Shown: positions 35,892 through 45,560, counted from the stretch's first letter. The stretch: DNA of 64,000 bases from Clostridium drakei (GCF_000633595.2 NZ_JIBU02000023.1:1-64000); one strand, 5' to 3'. Made by a program: numbers and translations. Notes: generated by a model not told the origin, from the letters alone.

Positions 35892-36899
35892 TTAATTGTT
35901 ATTCATTACCTTAATTTGAGCTATAAGTTCAGGAATAATCTTTTTATAGTCTCCTACTAATCCAAGATCAGCTGCCTTCATAATTGCTGCATCTGCATCT
36001 CTGTTTATAGCTATAATGTAGTCACTATCTTGCATTCCAGCTAAATGCTGTATTGCTCCTGATATACCACACGCTATATAAAGGTTGGGCCTTACTGTTT
36101 TTCCAGTTTGTCCAACTTGATATGCTTTATCCAACCATCCATTTTCTATAGCTGCCCTTGATCCTGCTACTGTTCCATCTAAAACATTTGCAAGCTCTTT
36201 TACTATTTCAAAGCCTTCTTTACTTCCTATTCCTCTTCCTCCTGCAACTATTACTTTAGCTTCTCCGATGTCCACAATATCTTTAACTGATTTAACTACT
36301 TCTATTACTTTTGTTCTAATATCAGACTCTGCTATATTTCCATCAACTTTTTCAATTTCTCCAGCTCTTGATGCATCTTTTGGCAATTTTTCAAATACTC
36401 CAGGCCTTACTGTTGACATTTGTGGTCTATTATCTGCGCATTCTATTGTTGCCATTAAGTTTCCTCCAAATGCTGGTCTTGTCATTTGAAGATGTCTTGT
36501 TTCTGAATCTATATCAAGTCCTGTACAATCTGCTGTAAGTCCTGTTGATAATCTTGCAGCTATTCTTGGTCCTAAATCTCTTCCTATAAATGTAGCTCCA
36601 ACTAGTATAGCTTCTGGTTTTTCCTTGTTTACTAAATCACATATAACTTTAGTGTATCCATCTGTTGTAAAATGTTTTAAAAGCGGACTATCTGCATATA
36701 TTACTTTATCTGCTCCATAAGCTATTAATTCCTTTGCCATATCATCTATATCGCTTCCAAGTAGAAGTGCTGTTAGTTTTACTCCTAATTTGTCTGCTAA
36801 TTCTCTACCTTCTCCTAATAATTCCAATGATACTTTTTGTAGCTGTCCATCTCTTTGTTCAGCAAATACCCATACGCCCTTGTAATCTGCTATATTCAT
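35892..36899 (-). CDS. etfA: Electron transfer flavoprotein alpha subunit
   Basis: A 335-residue FAD-binding alpha subunit that pairs with EtfB to deliver electrons to butyryl-CoA dehydrogenase. In clostridia the Bcd/Etf complex bifurcates electrons between crotonyl-CoA and ferredoxin. The C-terminal FAD domain is clear: VAGGRGIGSKEGFEIV, GSRAAIENGWLD, QVGQTGKTVRPNLYIACGIS and GAIQHLAGM. It is the last gene of the minus operon, 17 bp after etfB, with an AGGAGG ribosome binding site and a strong terminator following it. Confidence 0.95.
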   Translation of the reverse strand: MNIADYKGVWVFAEQRDGQLQKVSLELLGEGRELADKLGVKLTALLLGSDIDDMAKELIAYGADKVIYADSPLLKHFTTDGYTKVICDLVNKEKPEAILVGATFIGRDLGPRIAARLSTGLTADCTGLDIDSETRHLQMTRPAFGGNLMATIECADNRPQMSTVRPGVFEKLPKDASRAGEIEKVDGNIAESDIRTKVIEVVKSVKDIVDIGEAKVIVAGGRGIGSKEGFEIVKELANVLDGTVAGSRAAIENGWLDKAYQVGQTGKTVRPNLYIACGISGAIQHLAGMQDSDYIIAINRDADAAIMKAADLGLVGDYKKIIPELIAQIKVMNNN

Positions 36900-36916
36900 T
36901 ATAAATACCTCCTATA

Positions 36917-37696
36917 TTAGATGTAGTGTTTCTCTTTCAATTTTGAAATTGCATGTGCTGCTGCTTCTTTTGGTTGTAAAATTACTATTTCACCTTGTCC
37001 CTTTGGTTCTTTTGTTGATGATTTTTTAACTTTTGTTGGTGAACCAGCTAATCCAAGAAGAGCTTTATCTATATCAATGTCATTTGCACTCCATACTTTC
37101 ACTTCTTTTTCAAATGTTTCAAAAATATTTGCCATATGCATATATCTAGGACTATTTAACTCTTTTATAGCTGTTAGGAGCACTGGTGTTTTAATACTTA
37201 TTACTTCATATCCATCTTCCCATGCTCTTTGTACTTTTAAAGAACTTCCATTTACATCTACTTTTTCTACATAAGTTATTTGAGGAATTCCTAAATGTTC
37301 AGCTATTTCTGGTCCTACTTGTGCCGTATCTCCATCTATTGCTTGTCTTCCTGCAAACACTATATCATAATCTAATTTCTTTATTGCTGCAGCTAATGCA
37401 TGTGATGTTGCTAATGTATCTGCTCCACCAAAAGCTCTATCTGACAATAATATTGCTTCATCTGCTCCCATAGCTATCGCTTCCCTTAATGCTGCTTCTG
37501 CTTGTGGTGGTCCCATACTTATTACAGTAACCTTTGCACCTGAACTTTCTTTTAATACTAATGCTTCTTCTAAAGCATTTTTATCATCTGGGTTTATTAT
37601 TGATGGAACACCTTCTCTTATAAGAGTTCCTTTTTTTGGATCTATTTTAACTTCTGTTGTATCTGGAACTTGTTTTAAACAAACTACTATGTTCAT
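36917..37696 (-). CDS. etfB: Electron transfer flavoprotein beta subunit
   Basis: A 259-residue beta subunit beginning MNIVVCLKQVPDTTEVKID, with the nucleotide-binding pattern of EtfB: ISMGPPQAEAALREAIAMG and DGDTAQVGPEIAEHLGI. The ATG at 37696 follows GGGAGG by nine bases; a longer frame to 37774 would run into bcd and lacks a ribosome binding site. It forms the electron carrier with EtfA for the acyl-CoA dehydrogenases of this operon. A second, orphan etfB lies at 49145-49924. Confidence 0.95.
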   Translation of the reverse strand: MNIVVCLKQVPDTTEVKIDPKKGTLIREGVPSIINPDDKNALEEALVLKESSGAKVTVISMGPPQAEAALREAIAMGADEAILLSDRAFGGADTLATSHALAAAIKKLDYDIVFAGRQAIDGDTAQVGPEIAEHLGIPQITYVEKVDVNGSSLKVQRAWEDGYEVISIKTPVLLTAIKELNSPRYMHMANIFETFEKEVKVWSANDIDIDKALLGLAGSPTKVKKSSTKEPKGQGEIVILQPKEAAAHAISKLKEKHYI

Positions 37697-37718
37697 ATCT
37701 GTCAACCTCCCTAACTTT

Positions 37719-38858
37719 TTATCTAAATACATTCCCTGAAATAACCATCTTTTGAACCTGTGAAGTTCCTTCATAGATTTCTGTTATTTTAGCATCTCTC
37801 ATCATTCTTTCAAGCGGATAATCCTTTGTATATCCATATCCACCTAACAATTGAACAGCCTTAGTTGTTACTTCCATAGCAGTCTCTGCTGCAAATAATT
37901 TAGCTGTAGCTGCATCCACAGAGTATGGAAGTCCACTATCTTTAGTCCAAGCCGCTTTATAAACTAAATATCTAGCAGCTTCTATTTTTGCTTTCATTTC
38001 AGCTACTGCCCAAGAAAGTCCTTGGAATTTATATAATTGCTTACCAAATTGTTTTCTTTGTTTCATGTAAGCTACTGCTTCATTAAATGCACCTTCAGCT
38101 ATACCTAAAGCTTGAGCTGCTATTCCTATTCTCCCTCCATCAAGAGTTCCCATAGCAATACCAAAACCTTTTCCTTCTTTTCCAATCATATTTTCAACTG
38201 GAACTTTCATATCCTCAAATATAAGTTCAGCAACTGGCGAACCATTTATTCCCATTTTCTTTTCCACTTTACCTATTGAGAATCCTTCATATCCTTTTTC
38301 AATTATGAATCCTGAAATTCCTTTTGTTCCCTTACTTTTATCTGTCATTGCAAATATAACAAATGTATCTGCATGAGTACTATTTGTTATAAATATTTTT
38401 TGACCATTTATTACATAATGATCTCCTTCAAGAACAGCTATAGTTTGTTGTCCTGCAGCATCTGTTCCTGCGTTTGGTTCAGTTAAGCCAAATGCTCCTA
38501 TTTTTTCTCCCTTTGCAAGTGGTGTTAAATACTTTTTCTTTTGTTCTTCAGTACCATGTTTATCTATTAATGAAGCACAAAGTGATGTATGAACCGAAAG
38601 TATAATTCCAGTACTTGCGCAAACTTTTGATATTTCTTCAACTGCTAATGCATATGAAAGAACATTTCCACCTGCTCCACCGTATTCCTTAGAAAATGGA
38701 ATTCCCATTATTCCATACTTAGCCATTTTTTTCACAGTTTCTATTGGATACTCTCCAGTTTCATCAATTTCAGCTGCTAATGGCTTAACTTCATTCTCAG
38801 CAAACTCTCTTACCATTTGTCTTACTAATTCTTGTTCTTTTGTCAATGCAAAATTCAT
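37719..38858 (-). CDS. bcd: Butyryl-CoA dehydrogenase, copy 1
   Basis: A 379-residue short-chain acyl-CoA dehydrogenase with FAD that reduces crotonyl-CoA to butyryl-CoA. Landmarks are the N-terminal helical domain, GAFGLTEPNAGTDAAG (FAD region), ITNSTHADTFVIFAMT, and the C-terminal QLLGGYGYTKDYPLERMMRD. The catalytic base is Glu363 in IYEGTSQVQK. It is followed after 22 bp by etfB, the classic bcd-etfB-etfA arrangement, so it is the likely partner of the bifurcating Etf. An unusual 251-bp structured gap separates it from thl upstream. Confidence 0.93.
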   Translation of the reverse strand: MNFALTKEQELVRQMVREFAENEVKPLAAEIDETGEYPIETVKKMAKYGIMGIPFSKEYGGAGGNVLSYALAVEEISKVCASTGIILSVHTSLCASLIDKHGTEEQKKKYLTPLAKGEKIGAFGLTEPNAGTDAAGQQTIAVLEGDHYVINGQKIFITNSTHADTFVIFAMTDKSKGTKGISGFIIEKGYEGFSIGKVEKKMGINGSPVAELIFEDMKVPVENMIGKEGKGFGIAMGTLDGGRIGIAAQALGIAEGAFNEAVAYMKQRKQFGKQLYKFQGLSWAVAEMKAKIEAARYLVYKAAWTKDSGLPYSVDAATAKLFAAETAMEVTTKAVQLLGGYGYTKDYPLERMMRDAKITEIYEGTSQVQKMVISGNVFR

Positions 38859-38890
38859 TTTTTCATCCTCCTATTAAAAAATTTAATTTT

Positions 38891-39011
38891 AACCATGAGT
38901 AAGTTTTTATGCATCTAAATATCATTAGGTCTCCAGCCTATTTATCATAGTGCAGAGCTCGAATGCTTTAGCTATAATATTAAAGTTAATATCCTTAACT
39001 TACTCATGGTT
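38891..39011 (-). other. Structured intercistronic element, copy 1
   Basis: A perfect 15-bp inverted repeat (AACCATGAGTAAGTT 38891-38905 and 38997-39011) flanks a conserved apical module at 38930-38957. On the minus strand the module starts CTCTGCAC and ends GGCTGGAGA, with internal pairing CTCTG/TGGAG plus CTA/TAG. It ends about 33 nt before bcd. It resembles no riboswitch I know. Confidence 0.5.
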
Positions 39012-39021
39012 TATTATATTA

Positions 39022-39082
39022 ACTAAAGAATTTTAAGTCTCCAGCCCATTTGATCGGTGCAGAGCTTAAATATTACTTTAGT
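39022..39082 (-). other. Structured intercistronic element, copy 2
   Basis: ACTAAAG (39022-39028) and CTTTAGT (39076-39082), with inner TTAAG/CTTAA, hold a second copy of the apical module (39038-39064: CTCTGCAC...GGGCTGGAGA on the minus strand). The inner pair is ACC/GGG-type here and CTA/TAG-type in copy 1, a compensatory change. It begins about 28 nt after the thl stop. Confidence 0.5.
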
Positions 39083-39109
39083 ACTTTGACTAACTAAATT
39101 GATTTAAAA

Positions 39110-40288
39110 TTATCTTTCAATTATCAATGAAGTACCCATTCCACCACCTATACAAAGAGTGGCTAAACCTCTTTTGGCATCCCTTTTTTTCATTTCATAA
39201 AGCAGTGTAGTTAATATTCTTGCTCCTGAGCATCCTATTGGATGTCCAAGTGCTATTGCTCCACCATTTACATTTACTTTTTCCATATTAAACTTTAAAT
39301 CTTTTGCCACAGCTAAACATTGAGCTGCAAACGCTTCATTAGCTTCTATTAAATCTAAATCATCTACAGTTAAATTGGCTTTTTCTAATGCTGTCTTTGT
39401 AGAATAGAATGGTCCATAACCCATTATTGATGGATCTATTCCCTTTGAGCCATAAGAAACTATTTTTGCCATAGGTTTTATTCCAAGCTCTTTTGCTTTA
39501 TCTGCACTCATAATAATTAATGCTGTTGCTGCATCATTTAGTCCAGAAGCATTACCTGCTGTGACTGTTCCATCTTTCTTAAATGCTGGCTTTAATTTAG
39601 ATAATACGTCTATATTTGCTTCAAACTTTGGATATTCATCTGTATCAAAAATAACTTCACCTTTTTTAGTTTTAATTACTACAGGAACTATTTCATCTTT
39701 AAATTTTCCTGCCTTTATAGCTTTTTCTGCTTTCTGCTGTGATGCTAGACCAAATTCATCCTGCATTTCTCTAGTTATTCCCCATTTTTCTGCTACATTT
39801 TCTGCTGTTATACCCATATGGTAATCATAAAATGCATCCCAAAGTCCATCTTTTATCATGGAATCTACAATTTTGCCATCTCCCATTCTTTGTCCCCATC
39901 TTGTACTTTGTAATACATATGGTGCTGCTGACATGTTTTCCATTCCGCCTGCTACTATTACATCTGAATCTCCTGCTTTTATCATTTGAGCAGCTAAGCT
40001 TACTGCTCTCAACCCTGACCCACATACTTTATTAATTGTAAATGCAGGTATTTCATTAGGTATTCCTGCTTTTATTGATGCTTGTCTGGCTGGATTTTGT
40101 CCTAAACCTGATTGCAATACATTACCCATAATAACTTCATCAATTAACTCTGGTTTCAAATTGGCACGATTCAATGCTTCTTTTATAACTAATGCACCTA
40201 AATCAACTGCTGGAACATTTTTTAATGTTCCACCAAATTTACCTATTGCTGTTCTTACAGCACTTACTATAACTACTTCTTTCACCAT
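39110..40288 (-). CDS. thl: Acetyl-CoA C-acetyltransferase (thiolase)
   Basis: It condenses two acetyl-CoA to acetoacetyl-CoA, the entry to the butyrate pathway. The protein has 392 residues. The acyl-accepting nucleophile is Cys89 in [12 protein letters not shown]; the other active-site residues are His in [16 protein letters not shown] and the second Cys in [10 protein letters not shown]. The ATG at 40288 follows GAGGAGGCTGTG; the in-frame ATG at 40303 is upstream of this site. It lies 33 bp after hbd in the same operon. Confidence 0.94.
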   Translation of the reverse strand: MVKEVVIVSAVRTAIGKFGGTLKNVPAVDLGALVIKEALNRANLKPELIDEVIMGNVLQSGLGQNPARQASIKAGIPNEIPAFTINKVCGSGLRAVSLAAQMIKAGDSDVIVAGGMENMSAAPYVLQSTRWGQRMGDGKIVDSMIKDGLWDAFYDYHMGITAENVAEKWGITREMQDEFGLASQQKAEKAIKAGKFKDEIVPVVIKTKKGEVIFDTDEYPKFEANIDVLSKLKPAFKKDGTVTAGNASGLNDAATALIIMSADKAKELGIKPMAKIVSYGSKGIDPSIMGYGPFYSTKTALEKANLTVDDLDLIEANEAFAAQCLAVAKDLKFNMEKVNVNGGAIALGHPIGCSGARILTTLLYEMKKRDAKRGLATLCIGGGMGTSLIIER

Positions 40289-40321
40289 CACAGCCTCCTC
40301 CAAAATTATTTATTTCATATG

Positions 40322-41167
40322 CTATTTTGTATAATCAAAGAAGCCTTTTCCTGTTTTTCTTCCCAGCATTTTTCCTCTCACCATTTTTCTTAATAGAGGA
40401 TGTGGTCTGTATTTTGAATCAGCAAACTCTTCATATAAAACTTCCATAATAGCTAAACATATGTCATTTCCTATTAGATCTGCTAATGCTAAAGGTCCTA
40501 TTGGATGATTTGCTCCAAGCTTCATAGCTTTATCAATATGTTCTGCACTTGCAACATTATCAGCTAAAATTCCTATGGCTTCATTTATCATAGGTATTAA
40601 TATTCTATTTACTACAAATCCTGGCGCTTCCTCTACTTCTATAGGATCTTTTCCTAATCCTTTCGATAATTCAACTATGATATTCTTTGTTTCATCTGAA
40701 GTAGCTATTCCTTTTATGACTTCCACTAATTTCATAACGGGAACTGGATTAAAGAAATGCATTCCTATAACTTTCTCAGGTCTATTAGTAGCACTTGCTA
40801 CATCAGTTATTGATAAAGAAGAAGTGTTTGTTGCAAGTATTGTTTCCACTTTACATATACCATCTAGTTCTTTAAATATTTTCTTTTTTATTTCCATATT
40901 TTCTATGGCTGCTTCAATAACTAAATCAACATCTTTTGCTAAATTTATATCTATAGTAGGAGTTATCTTAGATAAAATCTGATTCTTTTCTTCTGCTGTC
41001 ATCTTACCTTTTTGGACACTCTTTTCTAAATTTCTAGTTATCGTCAACATACCTCTTTCAACAAAACTTTCTTGAATATCTCTCATAATTACATCATTAC
41101 CAGCCTGTGCAAAGGTTTGAACAATTCCAGACCCCATAGTGCCAGCACCAAGAACAAATATTTTCAT
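40322..41167 (-). CDS. hbd: 3-hydroxybutyryl-CoA dehydrogenase
   Basis: It reduces acetoacetyl-CoA to (S)-3-hydroxybutyryl-CoA with NAD(P)H. The 281-residue protein has the N-terminal Rossmann motif [17 protein letters not shown], the NTSSLSIT loop, catalytic His in [16 protein letters not shown] with Glu in the same stretch, and [15 protein letters not shown] leading into the dimer domain. The start follows AGGAGGATAAAAT. Its position between bcd copy 2 and thl matches clostridial butyrate operons in content, though not in gene order. Confidence 0.94.
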   Translation of the reverse strand: MKIFVLGAGTMGSGIVQTFAQAGNDVIMRDIQESFVERGMLTITRNLEKSVQKGKMTAEEKNQILSKITPTIDINLAKDVDLVIEAAIENMEIKKKIFKELDGICKVETILATNTSSLSITDVASATNRPEKVIGMHFFNPVPVMKLVEVIKGIATSDETKNIIVELSKGLGKDPIEVEEAPGFVVNRILIPMINEAIGILADNVASAEHIDKAMKLGANHPIGPLALADLIGNDICLAIMEVLYEEFADSKYRPHPLLRKMVRGKMLGRKTGKGFFDYTK

Positions 41168-41272
41168 ATTTTATCCTCCTAAATTTTATGGTTTAATACT
41201 TTATATAGCTAAATTCGTCTATATTAAGCATCATGCATTATAGTAGTTATACAGGTTCTAATATACTTAAAT

Positions 41273-42412
41273 CTATCTAAATAAACTTCCACTTATAATC
41301 AATTTCTGTATTTCATTTGTTCCTTCATATATCTGAGTTATTTTAGCATCTCTCATCATTCTTTCAACATTATATTCTCTCATATATCCATTCCCACCAA
41401 GCATCTGAGCTGCTTCTACAGTTACATGCATAGCTGCATCTGTACAAGCAAGTTTTGCTTTAGCTGCTGGAACTGTGTAAGATCTTCCTTCTTGTTTATC
41501 AATTGCTGCTTTATATAGTAAATATTTAGCTTGCTCAATTTCAAGCTGCAATTCAGCCATCTTAAACGCTAAATATTGATTTTTATACAAAGGCTTTCCA
41601 AATTGTATTCTTTCTTTCATATATTGTTTTGCTATTTCAAAGGCTCCTTCTGCTATTCCAAGTCCTTGCGCTGCAACTCCTATTCTTCCTCCGTCAAGAG
41701 TTTTCATTGCTATACCAAATCCTTTTCCTTCTTCTCCAATTAAATTTTCAGCTGGCACCTTACAATCTTTAAAAATAAGTTCTGAAACTTGAGCTGATCT
41801 TATGCCGCACTTGTTTTCAATTTTTCCTATTGAGAAGCCTGGAAAACTTTTTTCAACTATAAATGCTGATAGTCCTTTAGTTCCTTTACTTTTATCAGTT
41901 GAAGCAAATACTAAAAACGTTTCTGATAAAGGACCATTTGTAATAAAACATTTTGAACCATTAAGTATATAATAATCTCCTTTTTTCTCTGCTATTGTTA
42001 CAACACCTGCTGCATCTGATCCTGCATTTGGTTCAGTTAAACCAAATGAACCAAATTTCTTTCCTGAAAGTACATCTGGAAGGTATTTTTTCTTTTGTTC
42101 ATCAGAAGCACTATTAAATATGCCTCCTGAGCAAAGAGAAGTAGTTACTGAATATGCTATACCAACAGAAGCATCTACTTTTGAGATTTCCTCAACAGCT
42201 ATAATGTAAGATAGATAATCTCCACCTGAACCACCAAATTCTTTTGGATAAGGAAGTCCTATTAGTCCCAATTCGCCCATTTTTTTATAGGCTTCTATAG
42301 GAAAGCTGCTATTTTCATCATTATCAATAACCATAGGTTTAAGTTCTTTTTCAGCAAAATCTCTTGCCATTTTCTTAATCATTTCTTGTTCTTTAGATAA
42401 AGTAAAATCCAT
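41273..42412 (-). CDS. Acyl-CoA dehydrogenase (butyryl-CoA dehydrogenase-like), copy 2
   Basis: A 379-residue paralogue of the bcd gene at 37719-38858, with the same layout and identical length: GSFGLTEPNAGSDAAG, FITNGPLSETFLVFASTD, MLGGNGYMREYNVERMMRD, and catalytic Glu363 in YEGTNEIQK. The two differ at many positions, so this is an old duplication, not a recent one. Having two Bcd-like enzymes and one complete Etf in one operon suggests different acyl-CoA preferences or electron partners. A GGAGG site precedes the start. A hairpin lies in the gap to the CoA-transferase gene upstream. Confidence 0.9.
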   Translation of the reverse strand: MDFTLSKEQEMIKKMARDFAEKELKPMVIDNDENSSFPIEAYKKMGELGLIGLPYPKEFGGSGGDYLSYIIAVEEISKVDASVGIAYSVTTSLCSGGIFNSASDEQKKKYLPDVLSGKKFGSFGLTEPNAGSDAAGVVTIAEKKGDYYILNGSKCFITNGPLSETFLVFASTDKSKGTKGLSAFIVEKSFPGFSIGKIENKCGIRSAQVSELIFKDCKVPAENLIGEEGKGFGIAMKTLDGGRIGVAAQGLGIAEGAFEIAKQYMKERIQFGKPLYKNQYLAFKMAELQLEIEQAKYLLYKAAIDKQEGRSYTVPAAKAKLACTDAAMHVTVEAAQMLGGNGYMREYNVERMMRDAKITQIYEGTNEIQKLIISGSLFR

Positions 42413-42451
42413 TAAATACTACCTCCTAATTTATAAAAATTATTTTTACAT

Positions 42452-42489
42452 CTATAAATAAGTAAATTTTAATTTTTACTTATTTATAG
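42452..42489 (-). other. Perfect 15-bp hairpin inside the crt operon
   Basis: CTATAAATAAGTAAA and TTTACTTATTTATAG are exact complements around an 8-nt loop, between the CoA-transferase stop and bcd copy 2. No T-run follows. It is probably an mRNA processing or stability element setting relative expression. Confidence 0.6.
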
Positions 42490-42509
42490 ACTGTAATTTA
42501 GATAAAATT

Positions 42510-44063
42510 TTAACCTTTTAGACCCATTGCCTTATCATAAAAGATACGTTCATCCATAATTTTAGGCATACCTTCCATTTTAGGTTTAAATTCCATTAGA
42601 CTTAATATATCCTTTTCCAAATCAATTCCAGGAGCTATTTCTGTAAGATAAAATCCATCTTTTCTAAGTTCAAACACTGCTCTTTCAGTTATGTAAATAG
42701 CAGGTTGATTTATTTTCTTTGCATATTCTCCACTAAATGTTATTTGTTCTACATTTTCAATAAACTTTTTGGCCTTACCTTCTTGCAATATTGTCAATTT
42801 TCCGTCTTTTATTTGTACTTTTAAACCACCTGCAGTAAATGTTCCACAGAACATTACTTTTTTTGCATTTTGAGTTATATTTATAAATCCACCACATCCT
42901 GCAATACGTGGTCCAAATTTACTTACATTTATATTTCCTACTTTATCAACTTGAGCTAAGCCTAAGAATGCTAAATCAACTCCGCCTCCATCATAAAAAT
43001 CAAATTGATAAGCTTGATCTAAAATAACATCTGGATTTATACACGCTCCAAACGCTGATCCACCTTGTGGCACTCCACCAACAGGTCCTGATTCTACAGT
43101 CAATGTCATATACTCTCCAATACCTTCTTCATTTGCTACTAAAGATATTACTTCGGGTATTCCTATTCCTAAATTTACAACAGTATTTGCCTCAAGTTCC
43201 ATGGCAGCTCTTCTTGCTATTACTTTTCTTTCATTTAATTCAGCTTTATCTATACTATCTAAAGGAACTTTAATCTCGCCTGTTAATGCTGGATTAAATT
43301 CACACCCAAAAGATTGTTCATGATCTCCTGGTTTAGCTATAACAACTGCATCTACATATATTCCTGGTATTTTTACAAGACGTGGATCAAGATTACCTGC
43401 AGCTACTATTCTCTCAACTTGAACTATAACAATTCCACCACTATTCCTACAAGCTTGAGCAATAGATGTCGCTTCAAGAGTAGCAACTTCTCTTTCTAAA
43501 GAAATGTTTCCATTTTCATCAGCCAAGGAACCTCTTATAAAACATATGTTAATTGGAAATGACTTATATAATAACTTTTCTTCACCTTCAATGTCTATAA
43601 GTTTTACTATATCTTCTTTTGTTTTCTCATTTAATTTTCCACCTTGAACTCTAGGATCTACAAATGTATTTAATCCTACGTGAGTTATTGTTCCAACTCT
43701 TTTTCCAGCAATATCTCTAAATAATTGTGAAATAGTTCCTTGTGGCAGGTTGTAGGCTTCTATCTTATTTTCTACAGCCATTTTTCCAATTGCAGGAGCT
43801 AAATTCCAATGTCCTCCAACAACTCTTTTAAGCATGCCTTCATGAGCAAAATGATCCGCTCCTTTTCCTTTTGCATCACCTTGAGCCGCTGCATATACTA
43901 AGGTTAAGTTATTAGGATGACCCGTTTCAAGAAAACGTTTTTCCAAAGCCTTGTTAAGTGTTTCTGGACAACAACTTCCAACAAATCCTCCTGTTACTAT
44001 TAAATCTTCATCTTTAACCATTTCTGCAACTTCATGAGATTCTAAAATTTTAACCTTACCCAT
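42510..44063 (-). CDS. Propionate CoA-transferase-like enzyme
   Basis: A 517-residue fused-subunit class I CoA-transferase (acetate CoA-transferase YdiF/Pct type). The active glutamate is Glu324 in TLTVESGPVGG, the position known for clostridial propionate CoA-transferase. The first half has GGFVGSCCPETLNKAL and GGHWNLAPAIGKMA. Pct accepts short acids such as propionate, lactate, butyrate, crotonate or 3-hydroxybutyrate. Located directly behind crt and ahead of bcd, it could activate an unsaturated or hydroxy acid for entry into the butyryl-CoA pathway, or release acid products. The start follows GAAAGGGATGG. Confidence 0.88.
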   Translation of the reverse strand: MGKVKILESHEVAEMVKDEDLIVTGGFVGSCCPETLNKALEKRFLETGHPNNLTLVYAAAQGDAKGKGADHFAHEGMLKRVVGGHWNLAPAIGKMAVENKIEAYNLPQGTISQLFRDIAGKRVGTITHVGLNTFVDPRVQGGKLNEKTKEDIVKLIDIEGEEKLLYKSFPINICFIRGSLADENGNISLEREVATLEATSIAQACRNSGGIVIVQVERIVAAGNLDPRLVKIPGIYVDAVVIAKPGDHEQSFGCEFNPALTGEIKVPLDSIDKAELNERKVIARRAAMELEANTVVNLGIGIPEVISLVANEEGIGEYMTLTVESGPVGGVPQGGSAFGACINPDVILDQAYQFDFYDGGGVDLAFLGLAQVDKVGNINVSKFGPRIAGCGGFINITQNAKKVMFCGTFTAGGLKVQIKDGKLTILQEGKAKKFIENVEQITFSGEYAKKINQPAIYITERAVFELRKDGFYLTEIAPGIDLEKDILSLMEFKPKMEGMPKIMDERIFYDKAMGLKG

Positions 44064-44093
44064 GTTAAACCATCCCTTTCAAATCAAAATCAC

Positions 44094-44906
44094 ATTTATA
44101 GTATTAATAAGGAACTTAACAACCTTTAAAATTAGGTTTTTTCTTTCCAACAAAAGCTTCCATTCCTTCTTTTTGATCTTCTGTTGCAAAACATAATCCA
44201 AATAGATCTGCTTCAAAGTTAAATGCTGATTCTGTATCCATATTTAAACCATTATTTATAGATGATTTAGCTAAGCTAACAGCATATATTCCTTTGCTCA
44301 TTATTTTAGCAGCCATTTCTTTTGCTTTTATTATTAATTCTTCTGGTTCATAAATTTTATTAGCAAGACCTATACGATAAGCTTCTTGAGCATCTATCAT
44401 ATCTGTAGTGAATATAAGTTCTTTTGCAATACCTTTTCCAACTAATCTTGGAAGTCTTTGAGTTCCAGCAAATCCAGGAATTATTCCTAAGCCAACTTCT
44501 GGCTGTCCAAATTTTGCTTTAGTTGAAGCTAATCTTATATCACATGCCATTGAAAGTTCACAACCACCACCTAATGCATAACCATTAACAGCAGCTATAA
44601 CTATTTGTGACATATTTTCAATATCTGAAAATACCTTTTGGGCAAGTCTTGCCATTTCTCGCCCTTCTATTGCATTTTTAGATTTCATTTCAGTTATATC
44701 AGCACCAGCAACAAATGATTTTTCTCCTGAACCAGTTATTATTACAACCTTAATATCTTTTCTTTCAGCTATATCTCTTATTACTACACCTAATTCTTTT
44801 AAAGTTTGGGTATTTAGAGCATTAAGAGCTTTAGGTCTGTTAATAGTAACCTCTGCTATACCATTTTCTTCTTTGAATAAAATATTTTCCATTATCAATA
44901 TCCTCC
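44094..44906 (-). repeat. Left arm of the 813-bp crotonase inverted repeat
   Basis: This segment covers the ribosome binding site, the whole crt gene and 22 bp after its stop. It is about 97 percent identical by eye, in inverted orientation, to 46835-47647. Homology stops abruptly outside these limits. Confidence 0.9.
44116..44892 (-). CDS. crt: 3-hydroxybutyryl-CoA dehydratase (crotonase), copy A
   Basis: It dehydrates 3-hydroxybutyryl-CoA to crotonyl-CoA. The 258-residue crotonase-fold enzyme has the oxyanion-hole regions SFVAGADITEM and ALGGGCELSMACD and the catalytic acid segment QPEVGLGIIPGFAGTQRLPR. The ATG at 44892 follows GGAGGATATTGATA; a longer frame upstream lacks a ribosome binding site. 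It is the first gene of the large minus operon. It differs from copy B (46849-47625) at only five residues, all in the first 100, indicating recent duplication or gene conversion. Two operator-bearing promoters lie 370-730 bp upstream. Confidence 0.95.
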   Translation of the reverse strand: MENILFKEENGIAEVTINRPKALNALNTQTLKELGVVIRDIAERKDIKVVIITGSGEKSFVAGADITEMKSKNAIEGREMARLAQKVFSDIENMSQIVIAAVNGYALGGGCELSMACDIRLASTKAKFGQPEVGLGIIPGFAGTQRLPRLVGKGIAKELIFTTDMIDAQEAYRIGLANKIYEPEELIIKAKEMAAKIMSKGIYAVSLAKSSINNGLNMDTESAFNFEADLFGLCFATEDQKEGMEAFVGKKKPNFKGC

Positions 44907-45212
44907 CTATAATAATATTTATTTTGCTATTAATATTTAACAGCTTATTTTGATCATATTTTTTTACAAGTAATACCATCAAACATAGATATAAAAATTT
45001 ATCAATCTAAAAATTCATAAATATCTTAAAATTAAAAGTATATCTATAATTCCATTTGAAACAATTTATAAATAATCAACTAAACTTCAAACAAAATTCA
45101 ATTAACTATTCTCCATATAAGAAAAATAACCAGATATATTTTTAAAGTAGTGGATTTTTTTCAATTTATTGATGACTTAATTTAATAATCTACAAACAAT
45201 ATCATTATTTTC

Positions 45213-45227
45213 AGATAACCTTTTCAA
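45213..45227 (-). promoter_or_regulatory. cre-like site downstream of P1 (degenerate)
   Basis: On the minus strand TTGAAAAGGTTATCT resembles the CcpA consensus WTGNAANCGNWNNCW but has GG instead of the central CG. It lies about 40 bp downstream of the P1 start, in the same relative place as the better sites near P2 and P3. Confidence 0.4.
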
Positions 45228-45272
45228 TAGTTTTGTTTATTCACCCTACACTTTTTCTCAATCCTTAATTCA

Positions 45273-45320
45273 ATTCTACTTGCTAACAAACTATTTGTCA
45301 ATAAGTATTTTGTACGCAAG
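45273..45320 (-). promoter_or_regulatory. Promoter P1 of crt copy A with three operator units
   Basis: On the minus strand TTGACA (45301-45296), 17 bp, TAGAAT (45278-45273). Operator-like units CTTGCGTACAA, CTTATTGACAA and TTTGTTAGCAA start exactly 15 bp apart (45320, 45305, 45290). The second overlaps the -35 and the third fills the spacer. The form fits GntR/FadR-type regulators. Confidence 0.72.
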
Positions 45321-45560
45321 TATTTTTTTAATATACTACTATCCTGTTTTAGACTATGCAATTGCAATTAACCTACTTTTTGAAAAATAATGAAAATTCT
45401 AATTAAAAATTAAAATCTGTTCATAGTTATAAAAAAAGAACTAATTTTAAATAATATTTCTATAAAGTTTATAAAAATTAGATACACATATTTTCAACAA
45501 AATTTTATTTATTTTTCTACTTATATCTTAATTTAACAAACTTTACACGACAATAATTTT

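Noticed and set aside
38891-39082. Rho-independent terminator or CRISPR-like repeat between thl and bcd
   Set aside because: No T-run follows either hairpin, there are only two copies of the module, and spacing does not fit an array.
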